A stretch of DNA of 64,000 nucleotides from Gnetum montanum (Eukaryota; Streptophyta; Gnetopsida; Gnetales; Gnetaceae): the NCBI GenBank assembly GCA_015680685.1, contig MNCI01020783.1, positions 4,069 through 68,068 on the forward strand, read 5' to 3'. The notes beneath the pieces were generated by a model, which worked only from the letters and a program-made list of their open reading frames with translations, did no database searches and was not told the DNA's origin. The position numbers and the translations under genes were made by a program. Every line of letters starts with the position of its first letter. Within the stretch, counting starts at the first letter, position 1. Of the stretch, positions 8,881-20,679 are shown in pieces.

Positions 8881-11700
8881 ATGACATCTAAGTGAGGATT
8901 GTAAGGAGGGGGCCATCACAAACCAAGGAGAAATGGCCTTGCAGTGGAAGGGGAAAATAGTAGAAACCATCATAACAACACTAAAAATAAGTGGCTAAGA
9001 TAACCCATGCTACCAAATCCCTACATGAGAAGCCCATGGTAGAATATTTCTATCAAATGTTGACAATAGAGATAGAACAATGTAGGCAGGATGAGGTTCT
9101 AAGACCACAATCTAATCTTAAGGTCACGGTTACAAAGGCATCCAGAGAGAAGGTTTCCAATAAGGAAATTGAAACTTCCATCCTTTAGCAACTAAAATTT
9201 GGACTTTTTTTGGAGCTCACATTGGAAGTGTTGAAAATAAAACTATAAGGGTCTCCACTATGGTCCATTCTCTTCATGAGTGGAGAATGATACATGGAGG
9301 AAGCCTACCTCTTTTGCAATAATCAAAAAGAAGATGTCACTATTAAGATCAAGGATATCAACATATCTTATTCAATTCAGGTGATAGTGGAGACCCTTGG
9401 ATTAACAAACCCTAGGGTGAATCTAGCAGAGATCCCAACTCATGCAAACCTAGAGGCAAATAAAGAAGGGATCAAGCACTACTATGAAGTGGACCATAAG
9501 AAGTATGGTGCCATGACTAAGGTAAAGCAAGTGTTTTTTAAGATCATGGTCTATTACCTCAATCCAAAAGTGAGGCTAATTTAGGTTACTACCTTCTTTT
9601 TCATAGCATGTGCAACTATAGGTGGGAAATTCCAAGTCAACTAATCCCAACTCATCTTCCTTGAAATAGAGAAAATTTTCAAGGAAAATGAGAAGGGTAG
9701 GAAGACACTTCCCTCTTACTTACTCATTAAGAAACTTTTGAAAAGAGGAGAGATAGCCTACTACAGTAATGATATGGTCTATAAAGCTTCTATTGCATCA
9801 TGGAAAGAGATGATGAAAGATAAAGAACCTTCCAATCTTTAAGAGGAAGAGCTACCACCATCATTACCACCTATAGAAATAGTGATGCTAAATTTCTTGT
9901 AGCTACTAAACATCAAGGAAACTTAGAGAATAGCAAATTAAACAATAAACTTTTAGAGGTTGTGGAGAATCCTCTATGTATAAACCAGTCATAAGCCTCT
10001 TGAATGAGATCACAAGGATAATCAATTGGCTGGAGAATGAGATGATCCCACTATTATTCTTACAAAAATACTATTCTCCTATTCACTCCAATCCCATTTC
10101 TAGATAAGTCACTTTTTTCATTGCAAGATAAGTATTTCTTGAAATATTTTGAAATACAACAATGTTCTATATGATATTGGAAGAAGTGAGGGACCAATAT
10201 TCCTAGTGATGTTTCAAAAGAACCAAGAGACTATATCTAAGATGGTGGAAAATAGAATTAGGGAAGCTTCGAGTGCTCATGTAGCATTTTTCCTTGATGT
10301 TACTACCATGGAAGATGTACAAGGATCAAGAAAAGCCATTAGTAGAGGGATGAAAATAATCCAACATGAGGAAGTACTAGAGTGATTGGTTCAAGTTAGG
10401 TAATCAATTCTGGAGATCTTTGATCTTTTGAAAGATATCTTTGTTACCTAGTCATAGCTATTGGGATTAAGGGAAAAGTTGTTAATAGTAAACATGTAAC
10501 TCAAGGAGGCCACCATTAGCAATTGATGGTTGTCCATTGAGGTTATGGAACATAAAGATTCTTTGTCAAATCCCACCATTCTTAGACTAGAGCTCATAAG
10601 AAACAAAGCTTTACAATAGTTTTAATAAAAATATCAAGCGGCTAAGAATGAAAAAGAGATGGTGATATTTGATGTATCACTATCATAGGCAATGATGAAT
10701 TCCTCCAATAGTAACCTTATTTTGCAAGAAAATCTTGTGCTCATCTAAGACAATCATTGCTTATGGAATGCTAAGTAGAAAAAGGACCAAATGATCAATT
10801 ATATTAGCCAATAGCATGAACAACTTGCCAAGATAAACTTAAATATGAGGAGGCTAATTACATAGAATAAAAATCTCTTGATGGAGAAGGTTCATTCTCT
10901 TCATCAAAAGACCACAATTAAAATCACCACCTAGAAAAATAAGGTCCTCAAGTATGGATGAGTAAAGAATCACTACAAGGACTTGGTTAGAATGCTCAAG
11001 GAGATCAATTGAAAAAGGATCAAGCTAGTGAAGACAAAGGTAAATGATGCCCTCTAGCAACTCTAAAAAATAGGTGATGTATGGCAGCCAATCTTTGATG
11101 GTCTCAACACCTATAACCAAGTAGAGATCCACCTAAAGGTGTTGCAAATAGAGAAGATAACTAAATACATGAAACTTGCCAACCTTTGATATGAAAACAT
11201 AGTAATGCTAATACCAAGGAGGCTAAGATCTAAGTTAGAGAAGAAAGTGGCCAGGTTCTACCTCCTCTATGAGGTGGAGTTAAAGCTTTGAAAGGAGATC
11301 AAACCAAAGTTGGAAGTAGCTGATGGCAAGCTTGAAGTTTTCAAAACAAGTTTACCAATCAAAGATCAATTGCTTAGAACTTGGATAGGAGATTAAGTGA
11401 CTACCATGAACTGTAGAACCTCTTCCATATGTTTGAATTTGAACATAAATAATTCATAGATTTGTTTGTGAACATGAAGGAAATATTTCCTACACTCCCA
11501 TGCCTGTGGGATATACTAGTATGGGCCCATATAGGTAAAGCCACTTGGATCATTCATGAGCCAATGGGACAAATAGAAAAAGATAAAGGCACTTCTAGAT
11601 GCCTTTTAACTTTTAATAGCAGTAATAGGGTAACCTAGGCCTTTAGTAAAGAAGGTCCATGATGAAGGATCCTCTACACCATAGTAGCCTCCATATCCAT
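8881..11700 (+). pseudogene. Element E third ORF (ORF3), nearly full length, decayed
   Basis: The start ATG (8881-8883) aligns with the ORF3 starts of A, B and C. The best frame at 8991-9850 carries the N-terminal domain (LKFGLFLELTLEV, then GSPLWSILF near 9195-9270). Next comes a block ending with LIKKLL near 9725, as in element C. A coiled-coil-like helix around 10700-11040 contains the KNHYKDLVRMLKEI segment shared with B and C. A C-terminal YENIVMLI block lies near 11195-11215. The terminal signature FPTLPCLWDI...HIG...WI lies near 11490-11560. It has no signal peptide or membrane segment, so it is not envelope-like. Stops and frameshifts are common. Function unknown. Confidence 0.6.
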
Positions 11701-11936
11701 GTATGGTGTAAAAGATCTCATGTCTTCTCAATCCATCTAGTTCTTACTTGTAATTTTTTTTAAATTTTCTAAATTCTTTATACATTACATCAATTTTGTA
11801 TATCCACACAAATCTTATGTAACTATGACACTCAAGAGTTTATTTATTATAGTTAGTTAATGAGCTTAATACTTCTTTGAATTTTCTAAAAAGCTCAATT
11901 CCATTTTGTTAACTTGAGGATGAGTTTTCAATTAAT

Positions 11937-11946
11937 CATGGGAAGA
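11937..11946 (+). promoter_or_regulatory. 3' polypurine tract of element E
   Basis: CATGGGAAGA immediately precedes the LTR start TGATGAAG. Elements B (CATGGGGGTA) and D (CATGGGGGTA) have the same arrangement, so this is the plus-strand primer site of reverse transcription. Confidence 0.7.
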
Positions 11947-12804
11947 TGATGAAGTTTCAATAAGTTGACTGTGTTGATACATGTCCATTGATGTAGCCTC
12001 ATGAATGCAACCTCATTGATACATCCTTAGATGCATTGGTGCATATGCATCAATGTTGATCCTTCCTAAGCCTATATAAATACATACATCGACCATAGTT
12101 ATGATACCTTTGGTTATTCTCCTAATGAAGCTATTATAGTTTTCTTTTATAGAACTTAGTAAAATTTTCCTATCAGTGCCTACAACATGGATTGAATTAA
12201 TTATATAGAGTCTTATCTGACTATAAGGTGTACCTAGACACTGTTGGATGAAAAAAATAGCAACACTTAGATTAGAATTCAATTTCCTTTTGAGCATTTT
12301 ATTTTACATGTAGTTTAATTTTCAATACTTAATACAATAGCATTTTGTTCCATAGTAACATGAGTATGACCGCTTCGATCATAATATACTAATGCATGGT
12401 AATCCAAGTAGTGATTACTTGGTATGCTCAGTAGAAAACATTTGCTAACCCATTAGTACTAGTATAAGTTCAAGATATGTACAAAAGATGCTAATGAAGA
12501 CTCTACATTGAGAATCATTAAGCATTAATTAGTTAAAGTAGAGTATTTTAATTACTTCTCTTAAACATTTTAAAGATAAAAATAATTAAATTATAAATAC
12601 AAATATCTTACACCTCAATCACATTTAGCCATATGGACAAAATTAACACAAGTGATGATTGAAAAGATAATGACAAGTAACCTCATGTTTAACTATCTAG
12701 AACATAAGCCACTTAGCTAGAAGGGGCACCCAAAATTTGACTAGATCACATGTACAAGCTTGTGATTCATATGGTTAGGTGTAGAAAATACCCATTTCTC
12801 ATCA
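11947..12804 (+). repeat. 3' LTR of element E
   Basis: The 858-bp segment starts TGATGA and ends CTCATCA, like the LTRs of B, C and D. A TATA box (TATATAAATA, 12073-12082) lies 126 bp from the start, matching 127 bp in B and 133 bp in D. Downstream it shares the TTGGTATGCTCAGTAG-type stretch with the B LTR. The matching 5' LTR is not in the window. The element's right boundary is therefore 12804. Confidence 0.7.
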
Positions 12805-13359
12805 ACCATATAGCCAAATAAGATCATCTAATATCATCCATACAAATTATAATTAAAGGACTTATTAAGCTTATATTAGCAAGCTCTTAACAACTAAACA
12901 TCTTGTTAAGCAATCCAATGAAGTATAAGAATCATATAGCCAGTTAGAAACATTACGAACTTATAGTGTTACATAAGTCAAAATAAAGATGAGCACACCA
13001 AAATCACAACATAGTTTATAATAATCAACCTTACCACTTATTTAAAAAATTATAGCTAGCTAACACTAAATGAAGAAATTAGAGTGATTTGAGAGATCAT
13101 CATTACAATCGTTTCTTAGTAAATGCTTTCCTATACATACATCAAAGGAAAATTCTTTTTGATAAAACCAACCCAAAATAAAATTAGCATATAGTTTTTC
13201 TTTTTTCTTAGAAAAGGTGAAAGATAGCTCTCCCTATCATTGAGTAAATCAAGCTCAAAATACACAAACAAAAAATATAGCTTAAGCACATAACTAACAA
13301 GAAATAGGGAAACATAGATATAATTGTAAGAGATTAGCTAACTTAAAGGAAAATATACA
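12805..13359 (-). repeat. Probable 3' LTR remnant of Copia element H
   Basis: The minus-strand sequence directly follows a purine-rich tract and begins TGTATATTTTCC, as an LTR would. It is AT-rich, non-coding and runs to the edge of element E. Its partner LTR was not identified, so the call rests on position alone. Confidence 0.4.
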
Positions 13360-13373
13360 TACTTCCTCCTACA
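13360..13373 (-). promoter_or_regulatory. Polypurine tract of Copia H (minus strand)
   Basis: The minus strand reads TGTAGGAGGAAGTA and lies between the end of the Copia RNase H frame and the presumed LTR start, where a 3' polypurine tract belongs. Confidence 0.5.
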
Positions 13374-13439
13374 ATAAAATCCACTATGTCATAAAAATTC
13401 CTAAACTAAGAAAAAGAAGAAGAATTAGTTCTATCTAGA

Positions 13440-13676
13440 TAAAGTAATCACACCTAGCAATGTTATCAAATATATGAATCTTTCTTCTTGTAAACCCTTT
13501 GTAAAAATGTTTGCTCTCTATTTTGTGGATGAAATATATGATAATTTTACTATTAGAAGCTTAACTTGATCTTGAAGATAATGATTTTTGATTTCAATAT
13601 GTTTAGTTTTATCATGAAAATCTAGATTCTTAGAAATAGAATTAGCTACATTATTATCATAATGAATAATTATAGG
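13440..13676 (-). pseudogene. pol: Copia H RNase H, C-terminal end
   Basis: On the minus strand, PIIIHYDNN is followed by KTKHIEIK, QDQVKLL and a final FTKGL-like block. These are the conserved end of Ty1/Copia RNase H and the polyprotein terminus. Sequence upstream in the gene is cut at the single N at 13677. The reverse transcriptase half of what appears to be the same element resumes at 19215, with roughly 120 codons missing. Confidence 0.65.
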
Positions 13677-13677
13677 N
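13677..13677. other. Single unknown base at a structural junction
   Basis: One N separates minus-strand Copia RNase H from plus-strand Copia gag. The abrupt change of strand and gene at this base makes an assembly join or an unresolved stretch likely. The 5' LTR and primer site expected for element G are missing here. Confidence 0.6.
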
Positions 13678-14470
13678 GGATTTCAAGTTGTTGATCAAGA
13701 AACATTTCAAGCATTGAAGGAAGATGAAAACAAAGATTTTGAGGAGCTTCGTAAGAAAGATTCAAAATCATTATTCATCATTCAATTTTGGTTATATTTA
13801 ACAATCTTTACTAAAATTTTCATTCATGAAAGAAGCAAAGTTGCATGGGATGCCGTGGAGATTACATATAAGGGATTATTAAAAGTTTGTGTTTTCAAGT
13901 TACAAGTTTTAAGGAAATATTTTGAATCTTTGTGCATGCTAGATTCAGAGAATATTGATCAATACATTAGCCAATTTCAACAAGTTTGAAATGGACTTGA
14001 ATCTTGTGGAGAAACACTTGAGGAAAGGCATGCTATTGAAAAGATCCTTCGAACTATAGCTAGATGATATGATCCCATCATCGTGACTATTGAAGAAGTA
14101 AGAGATCTTGATAAGATGACCATGGCTGAGCTCATAGGAAGCTTAAGGAAATATGAGAAAATAATTGCTAATCGTGAGGATTCAACAACAAATGCTTTTT
14201 AAGCATAATTTCAAAGGACATCCAATCAAAATCAAAATCAACATCAAAGATCCTCAACTAGATCCTAATTTAGAGGGTGTGGACATGGTCATGGTAGATC
14301 CAAATGTCATGGTTTTGGAATATCAAATCAATCAAAGGAAGGTAAGCATTATGATTTATATGGTACCAACACCCACAATACTCTTCAATGATAGTCAAAG
14401 AAGAAGTATGTAAAAAAGGGAAAAGAAAAAATTGCAGAACATGAAGATCAACAAAAAGGTGAAAAATTAT
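13678..14470 (+). pseudogene. gag: Copia G gag (UBN2-type), 5' truncated
   Basis: The plus frame carries the features of plant Copia gag: AWDAVEITYKG, LRKYFESLCM, then ISQFQQV, ILRTIAR and a YDPIIVTIEE-like block, ending with a LRKYEKI helix. A stop after codon 91 (13987) and frameshifts near 14200 break it. The nucleocapsid part (about 14200-14470) is degraded, with no clear zinc knuckle. The start abuts the N at 13677, so the true start codon is not visible. Confidence 0.75.
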
Positions 14471-14498
14471 TTTACACTAAAAAGGAGGAAATCAACTC

Positions 14499-14840
14499 TT
14501 GATCTCTACAAAGGTACCTAATTCTAGCAACAACAAAAATATTTGGTATGTTGATAGTGGATGTAGTAATCACATGATAGGGAATAAGAAATTGTCCTCA
14601 AGCTTGGAAAAATATGATGGAAAGGTAGCCATAGGTAATGGTAAAAAGTTAACTATTGTTGGGATTGGATCACTTGCCTTCACAAAAACTCAAGATATCA
14701 AATATGTTATTTCCTAGATCTATTTTGTTCTAGGTCTTTCAAAGAATTTATTAAGTGTGGGGTAATTATGTCACAATGGGTATCATGTTGAATTTGAAAA
14801 AGATGTTTGTAAAATTTCTGAGGTTGATGATGATAAAGGT
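14499..14840 (+). pseudogene. pol: Copia G protease
   Basis: The catalytic motif WYVDSGCSNHM (from 14544) is the Ty1/Copia aspartic protease signature, with Asp-Ser-Gly kept. A LTIVGIGS segment and a KNLLSVGQL-like end follow. The frame is open from 14499 to 14717 and then interrupted. It sits in the order expected for Copia: gag, protease, integrase, reverse transcriptase. Confidence 0.8.
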
Positions 14841-14899
14841 ATTTTCATCATCCTATTAGAAAGAATTAGATGTATAAGTTATAGATGAAAAAGGATATT

Positions 14900-15780
14900 C
14901 ATTGTCTCACTATCACTTAAGACATAACATGGTTATGGCATGCTCAGTTAGGACATGTCGACTTTGGCTCAATGGACCACATAAAAAAAGGAGAAATTGT
15001 AAGAGGTATGCCAAATTTTATTTTTTCTAGATAATCATGATTGTGACATATGTCAACTAGAAAAAATTACAAGGTTATCATTTCCTAGAAAAGAACATAG
15101 ATCTCAAGAAAAAGTAGATCTAGTTCATATGGATTTATGTGATCCCATACAAACATTGACCCTAGGAGAAAACAAATATATGTTAATCATAGTGGATGAT
15201 TTTTCAAGATTTTCTTGTAGGTATTTTATGAAATTAAAAGATCAAATGTTGGGATATTTTAAAGAATTCAAGATGGAAGTAGAAAATCAAAGTGGTAATA
15301 CAATTAAGAAAATTTGAATAGATCATGGTGGTGAATTTTTATAAAATAAATTTGATGAATTTTGCAAGAAAAATGGGATTATTCATCAAACTAACACATC
15401 ATTTACACCTCAACAAAATGGCATCATTGAGAAAAAAAATAGAACAATGGTTGAAATGGCAAGATATCTACTCCAAATGTCAAGTTTAGAAAATACGTTT
15501 TGGGCAGAAGCTTGTGAAAAATCAATTTATCTTTTAAATAGGGTGTCATCAAGGTAAATTATAGAAAAAACACCATATGAAATATGAAATGGTTATCCAT
15601 CCAATATCTCTCATTTGAAAATTTTTGGTTCACCTTGTGTTCAAATTCCTGCAAAAAATTGGCAAAAATTAGATATGAAATCTACACCATGCATTTTTCT
15701 TGGTCATGCCAAAAATACCAAAGCCTATAAATGCTATGATAAAAAAATAAAAAGGTGATAGAATCTTGTAATGTGTATTT
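14900..15780 (+). pseudogene. pol: Copia G integrase
   Basis: The pre-integrase WHAQLGHV motif (near 14935) is followed by a CxxC-type zinc segment. The core follows with HMDLCDP (Asp 1, about 15130), IDHGGEF (Asp 2, about 15320) and NGIIEKKNR (Glu, about 15430). The C-terminal NGYPSNISHLKIFGSPC and PCIFLGHA blocks follow. All three DDE residues are present, but stops at 15317, 15342 and elsewhere disable the frame. Confidence 0.8.
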
Positions 15781-17200
15781 TCAAGAACATGAAGTCATGA
15801 AAACAAATATTTCACAAAGCGAATTAGAGCTACAACCATCTCAACATGATGGTTTTATTAACAATCTACAATCTCACTCTCCTTTGATCAGCAGCTATGG
15901 TTATCACAATAGATTTGATTTTTTGCAGTAGCAATAAAAAAGCATAATAGATGATAATATCATCTAACAATATGAATCTCAATTACATCACAATAATTGA
16001 GAAAATACATAGGCCTCCAACTTCCAACGTGGGTAGCGCTTACAACCACACCACCTTCCAATTGTTGGGCATGCTTTTCTAATTGGTGGGACTGCTTCAC
16101 AACAAAAAGCAAAGGTATGCATTGGAAATAGAAAAAATAGCAACGCATTGGATAAACTATTGAAGTTTTCATCATCTACCATTAAGCTTAAAAAACCATC
16201 CAACGTTACAATCCACAATAGATGTTCATGTAGATCTATTGGAAATGCCTCACAACTACCATAGTCCCAATTGGAAATGCCTCACAATTGCCACAGTATG
16301 CACGCTTCCATCCATAGCTCTTGTTCAATGCTAAATCACCAACCTAGTTATCCACTTTACCCAGTTCACCTATTAGGGTATTGCATGCTACCGGTGGACT
16401 ATTCTTATAGGAAAACCCACACTAGTGGAGAAAGAGACATTCCTAATATTTCCTATCTAAACTACAGGTAATTTGGATAGACATCGTTCATAGAATCTAC
16501 TATAGAAATGACACCAGTTCAACACCCTACAACCTCATATCCATTGCAACCCATGATCATCCATGTGCTATTTCTCATAATTTTTCTATTGTATCAACAT
16601 TTTCTTCTCCTATCCAAATTAGTCATGCAATAGCCAAACATGGTGGTACCATTTTAACGTCACCAACTTTTCAACAGCCCAAAAAAAACACCACACCACC
16701 ACATTATGGTTTTCCACACTAATTTTCATCCACATTAGCACCCTATTTTTCTTTTATCCAACAATGTATAGGATCGAAGGAAAATCACTCCAATGTGACA
16801 TCTATTTCAAACACTACTCCACATTGGGATAAATATTAGAATGTTTCAAAGATCAATGTTGTGCAACAACAACATCATATTTCATTCCCTCTTCAAGGAT
16901 AGACCTCTGTAGTAGTGCCCTCTCAAATCATTCCCTCTGACACACCTTCTACCTCAATAATGTTCACATCATGGAAGATTCTATCCACTTCTCAACTAGC
17001 TTAATATTATCTAGCCTCCAACATGTTGGATACAAATTTTACAAAGTGCATGACATGAAGTCACTTTTGTGAAGACACTGCACAACCAACCCAGGATGTG
17101 GATGCTATTGAGGATGCTCTCTACATTGTGATGGATGATGAATTTTTTGCACCACTTACATTGATGGGGGAGCAATAATGGTTTAATGGAACCATCCATA
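15781..17200 (+). other. Long linker between Copia G integrase and reverse transcriptase
   Basis: About 1.4 kb separates the integrase end from the reverse transcriptase start. This is long compared with the few hundred bases I expect between these domains. It is CCA/CAC-rich on the plus strand, suggesting His/Pro/Ser-rich peptide. It holds a direct repeat of about 26 bp (TTGGAAATGCCTCACAA...) at 16239 and 16271. No second gene is recognisable. Confidence 0.45.
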
Positions 17201-17202
17201 GT

Positions 17203-18690
17203 TGTCAAAGCTACATTGGATTACCACTGGATTGATGCCATGGAGGAAGAGCTACATCAAATTAATAAAAATAACAATTAGATCCTAGTTCCTTGTCCAT
17301 CTAGTAAGCTTGTTATCGATTTAAAATGGATATTTAAACTTAAGAGAAATCAATATGATGAAATATAAAAATTCAAACCTCACCTAGTTGCCAAAGGATA
17401 TCTCCAAGAGTAAGGCAAAGACTTTGATGATAACTTTGCTCCTATTTCTTAGATGGAATCCATGAGAATCTTTCTTGAGATTACTGTACAAGTTGGCTAC
17501 ATGGTTTGTCAACTAGATGTGGCTTCTGCATTTCTCAATGGAGTTCTTAATGAAGAAGTTTACATGGAACAACCACCAGGCTTCATTGATGAAGGGAAAC
17601 AAATCATGTTTACAAGCTCCATAAAGTATCATATGGGCTCAAGCAAGCTCCACATGCATGGTATGCATGTATTCATGCATTTTTTGTGTAGGAAGGTTTC
17701 ATCAATCTTGAATCCCAAACAAAAATATCCAAAAAGTTATCTAGAGATGATTATATTTTTATTTGTTTATATGTAGATGATTTAATCTATTTTTCATCTA
17801 CAATTTCATTAGGAAATAATTTTCTTAATGCCATGAAAAATGAATTAAAAATGTCTGATTTAGGAAAGATGTCATATTTTCTGGGTTTTCAAGTTATCCA
17901 AGGAACAAAATCAACTTCCATATGCCAAATGATATTTGCCTAATCCTTAATTGAGAAATTTGACATGATTAATTGTAATCCTTCAAATACATTACTTGCC
18001 CTTGAGACAAAAGTTATTAAGGATGTCAAATCCCCATTTGTCAAACCTTCACTATACAGATCCCTAGTTGGTGGTTTAATTTATCTCTCCAATACTTTTC
18101 TAGGTATCCAATATGTTATAAACTACCTTTCTTGATTCATGTAAGATCTGCATGAATCACAATAAAAATTTGCAAAATGGATATTGCGATACTTGAGAGT
18201 GATAACAAATTTTGGGATCACATTTCATCGACATACATATTTCAACATATGATGATACATTGATGCAGATTGGGGAGGCAACCTCCAAGATCAAAATTCA
18301 ACTTTTGGTTTTTATTTCTTTTTTGCTCCATCACTTATCTCATGGGGATCAAAGATGCAATCTATAGTCACACTCTTAATAGCAAAAGTAGAATACATTA
18401 TTGCATTGAATGCTACTACTCAAGCCATATGGATTCACTCTATTTTCTCTAAAATGGGATATACACTTGAACCTCCCATTTGCTTATACTATTATAGCAC
18501 ATGGGCTATTGCAATGGCTCACAATCCCATTCATCATGGGCATTCCAAGCACATAGATATCAAGCATTACCATCTTAGAAGCCTGATCCAAGATAACATA
18601 CTCAACATGGAACATTATGTAACTCAAGCACAAATGTTAGACATCTTTAGTAAGATTCCAAGCCATGAAAAGTTTGAGTCTTTCTAAGAC
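17203..18690 (+). pseudogene. pol: Copia G reverse transcriptase and RNase H
   Basis: Conserved blocks run in order: WIDAMEEELHQI (17230), LKWIFKLKR, HLVAKGYLQE and CQLDVASAFLNG (first catalytic Asp, about 17515). The YVDDLIYFSS box lies at 17769-17798 with both Asp kept. RNase H follows with HSKHIDIKHYH (about 18540) and the terminal LDIFSKI block. Stops and frameshifts occur throughout, for example around 17620 and 17780. The gene ends close to the polypurine tract at 18715. Confidence 0.8.
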
Positions 18691-18714
18691 TTTCTAGGAG
18701 TCGAACCTCTTACC

Positions 18715-18743
18715 ATGAGGAAGGGGGGGGGGNGCAGGGTTTA
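18715..18743 (+). promoter_or_regulatory. Polypurine tract of Copia G
   Basis: A GAGGAAG stretch runs into a long G run that contains one N (18733), then GCAGGGTTTA before the LTR. The purine run just after the RNase H stop is the expected primer site. The N lies in a homopolymer, where sequence length is uncertain. Confidence 0.6.
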
Positions 18744-19050
18744 TGGAATATGATGCCTAGATGTTCCAAAATAGAATTATATAGATCTCATCCATTAATC
18801 TATTTTAAATAATAGGAGATCTTATTCATGTAATTCTTATCCAATCCCATGTTTAGGTCATCCCATATTAAGAAGATCCTTAAATAAGATGATTAGGATC
18901 ATTCCCATGATTTCTGAGATTCATGCTTATCTCTACAAATCTATTATTGAGAGATGAAGGCATATATAATTATAGTAGCACATATTCATTTATAATATAA
19001 GAGAGACATAATACAATTTAACAAAGTTTAACAATAGTGTGCTTGTTCTA
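18744..19050 (+). repeat. 3' LTR of Copia G
   Basis: Begins TGGAATATGATG right after the polypurine tract. It is AT-rich, with a TATATAATTATAG stretch near 18962. The right edge is not marked by a partner LTR and may lie anywhere from about 19045 to 19210, where minus-strand Copia H coding sequence resumes. Confidence 0.5.
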
Positions 19051-20679
19051 ACAAAGTTCTTTATTTCCTTTAAGCTTAGATCTAGATCTAGGGCCCTTTG
19101 GACTATTCAATCTACATTTGTAAATGTTTGTAATTTGAAATGTATGCCTTTTGGGTATCATATTCTATGACTAGCTTTTCCTTTTAGATATTGTAAAAAA
19201 TTTTTGGCTAACACTAAGTGTGATTCTTTTGATTTAAACTAAAATCTAGAAATCAAGCCTACAATAAAAGCTATAGCTTATCTACTAGTCATAGCATAGT
19301 AGAATATTTCTACTATGGATTTGAATAGTGTGGCATCAATCTTCAACTCATCTTCATCCTTGTACAAGTATGAATTTATGCTAAGAGGAGTTACACAATT
19401 TTTAGCTTTTGTCAGACCAAAATACTTAAGCTTCTATTGTACATACTTGTCTAAGAAATAAAGGTTCCATCCTACTATTCAATATATAGACCTAGAAAGT
19501 GAGATAGCTCTCCTATCATAGACATTTCAAATCTCAATTTCATAGCTTCAATGGAGTCCTTTCCTAAACTCAAGCTTGTTCCTCCAAACATTATGTTATC
19601 AACATTTTTATGTAACTAAAAATCTTGTATTATCCTTTTTAATATAAATATTATTGTCCAACGAAGCTTTTAAATACTAATTTATAGGTAACTATAAATC
19701 AAGCTTAGTATATCACATCTTCAGGTCTTGTTTCAAGTAATATAAAGGTTTGTGTAGATAATACATATGTTTTGGCTTTTTTGTATCAATATATCCTTAT
19801 AGTTGTTCAATATACATTGTCTCTTTTATTTTCCTAGTCAGTAAAGTTGATTTCATATCCATTTGATAAAGCTTAAACCCTTAATAAATTGCAAAAGCTA
19901 AAAGCATTCTAATAAATTCTAGTTGTATAATAGAAAAAAAAGTGTCATGATAGTCCAATCCCTCAATTTGAGCAAAGTATTTAGCTATTAATCTTGCTTT
20001 ATTTGGAATCACTTCACCATGTTTAGTTAGCTTATTTGCAAAGATCCACTTGGTTCCAATATATTAATAAGCTATGTTTCATTATTTTAGCTTTGATCCT
20101 CCTTATCCTTTGTTCACAAAATGTCCTAAAGATATCTATCATGGATCTAAACCTTTATGCTCTTCTCCTCATATCATCATCAAGTGTAGCTTCTTGCTCT
20201 ATTTATGCTTCATTAGTTTAGACAATCTACTCTTCTTCAATCTCATCAACTTGTTTATATGCTAAAATATGATCATCAATTGCTTTCATACCTTTCTCAT
20301 CAACTTCATTTTATAGCTAACACTTTCCATAGTCATTTTAGAGTCATTTTTGGAGCCATTATTGATTTGTTGGAGAAGCATAAGAGGTAAGAAGTTATAA
20401 TCATTGAAGTTTAATTAGAAGGATTGGAGAAGAATGTGAAGCTATATTTGTTATATTTTGGCCTTTATTACTACTTTTGGTATTGGTTTAAGGTAAGCAT
20501 TAAAGATTGATAGAAAAGTAAGAAATCCATCATTAATCTTTTATGTAGAAATAATATACTCGTATTAGAAATAATTGATGGTCTCTTTACTTTATGCGGA
20601 AATAATATACTCGTATTATAAATAATTAATCTATAGGATTTTACAAACTACCTATGTAATTTCCATTAATGGGGTCAAT
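19051..20679 (-). pseudogene. pol: Copia H reverse transcriptase
   Basis: Reading leftwards on the minus strand: KWIFANKLTKHG and NKARLIAKYFAQ-type fingers (about 20060-19990), then KLYQMDMKS (first catalytic Asp, about 19865). A VDNIMFGGTSLS palm box lies near 19580-19610, then an MSMIGELSHFLG block near 19510. A LISRF...KSKESH block ends near 19215. The second palm Asp is Asn, as in copy 1 at 3126-4945. Element B interrupts the element at 20679, and it resumes at 33476. The first 160 bases of this interval may belong to the LTR of G. Confidence 0.7.
20675..20679. repeat. Left target-site duplication of B (degenerate)
   Basis: TCAAT precedes the LTR start. The right flank is TCAGC (33476-33480), and the uninterrupted Copia copy reads TTAGC at about 4574. 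Three of five bases agree, which fits an old insertion. Confidence 0.45.

Noticed and set aside
8862-8904. CCHC zinc knuckle (CYFCDHQ-stop-HLSEDC) in element E
   Set aside because: The spacing C-x2-C-x4-H-x4-C looks perfect, but alignment with A, B and C shows these bases are the ORF3 start region in another frame. A in-frame stop and the absence of gag around it argue for coincidence.
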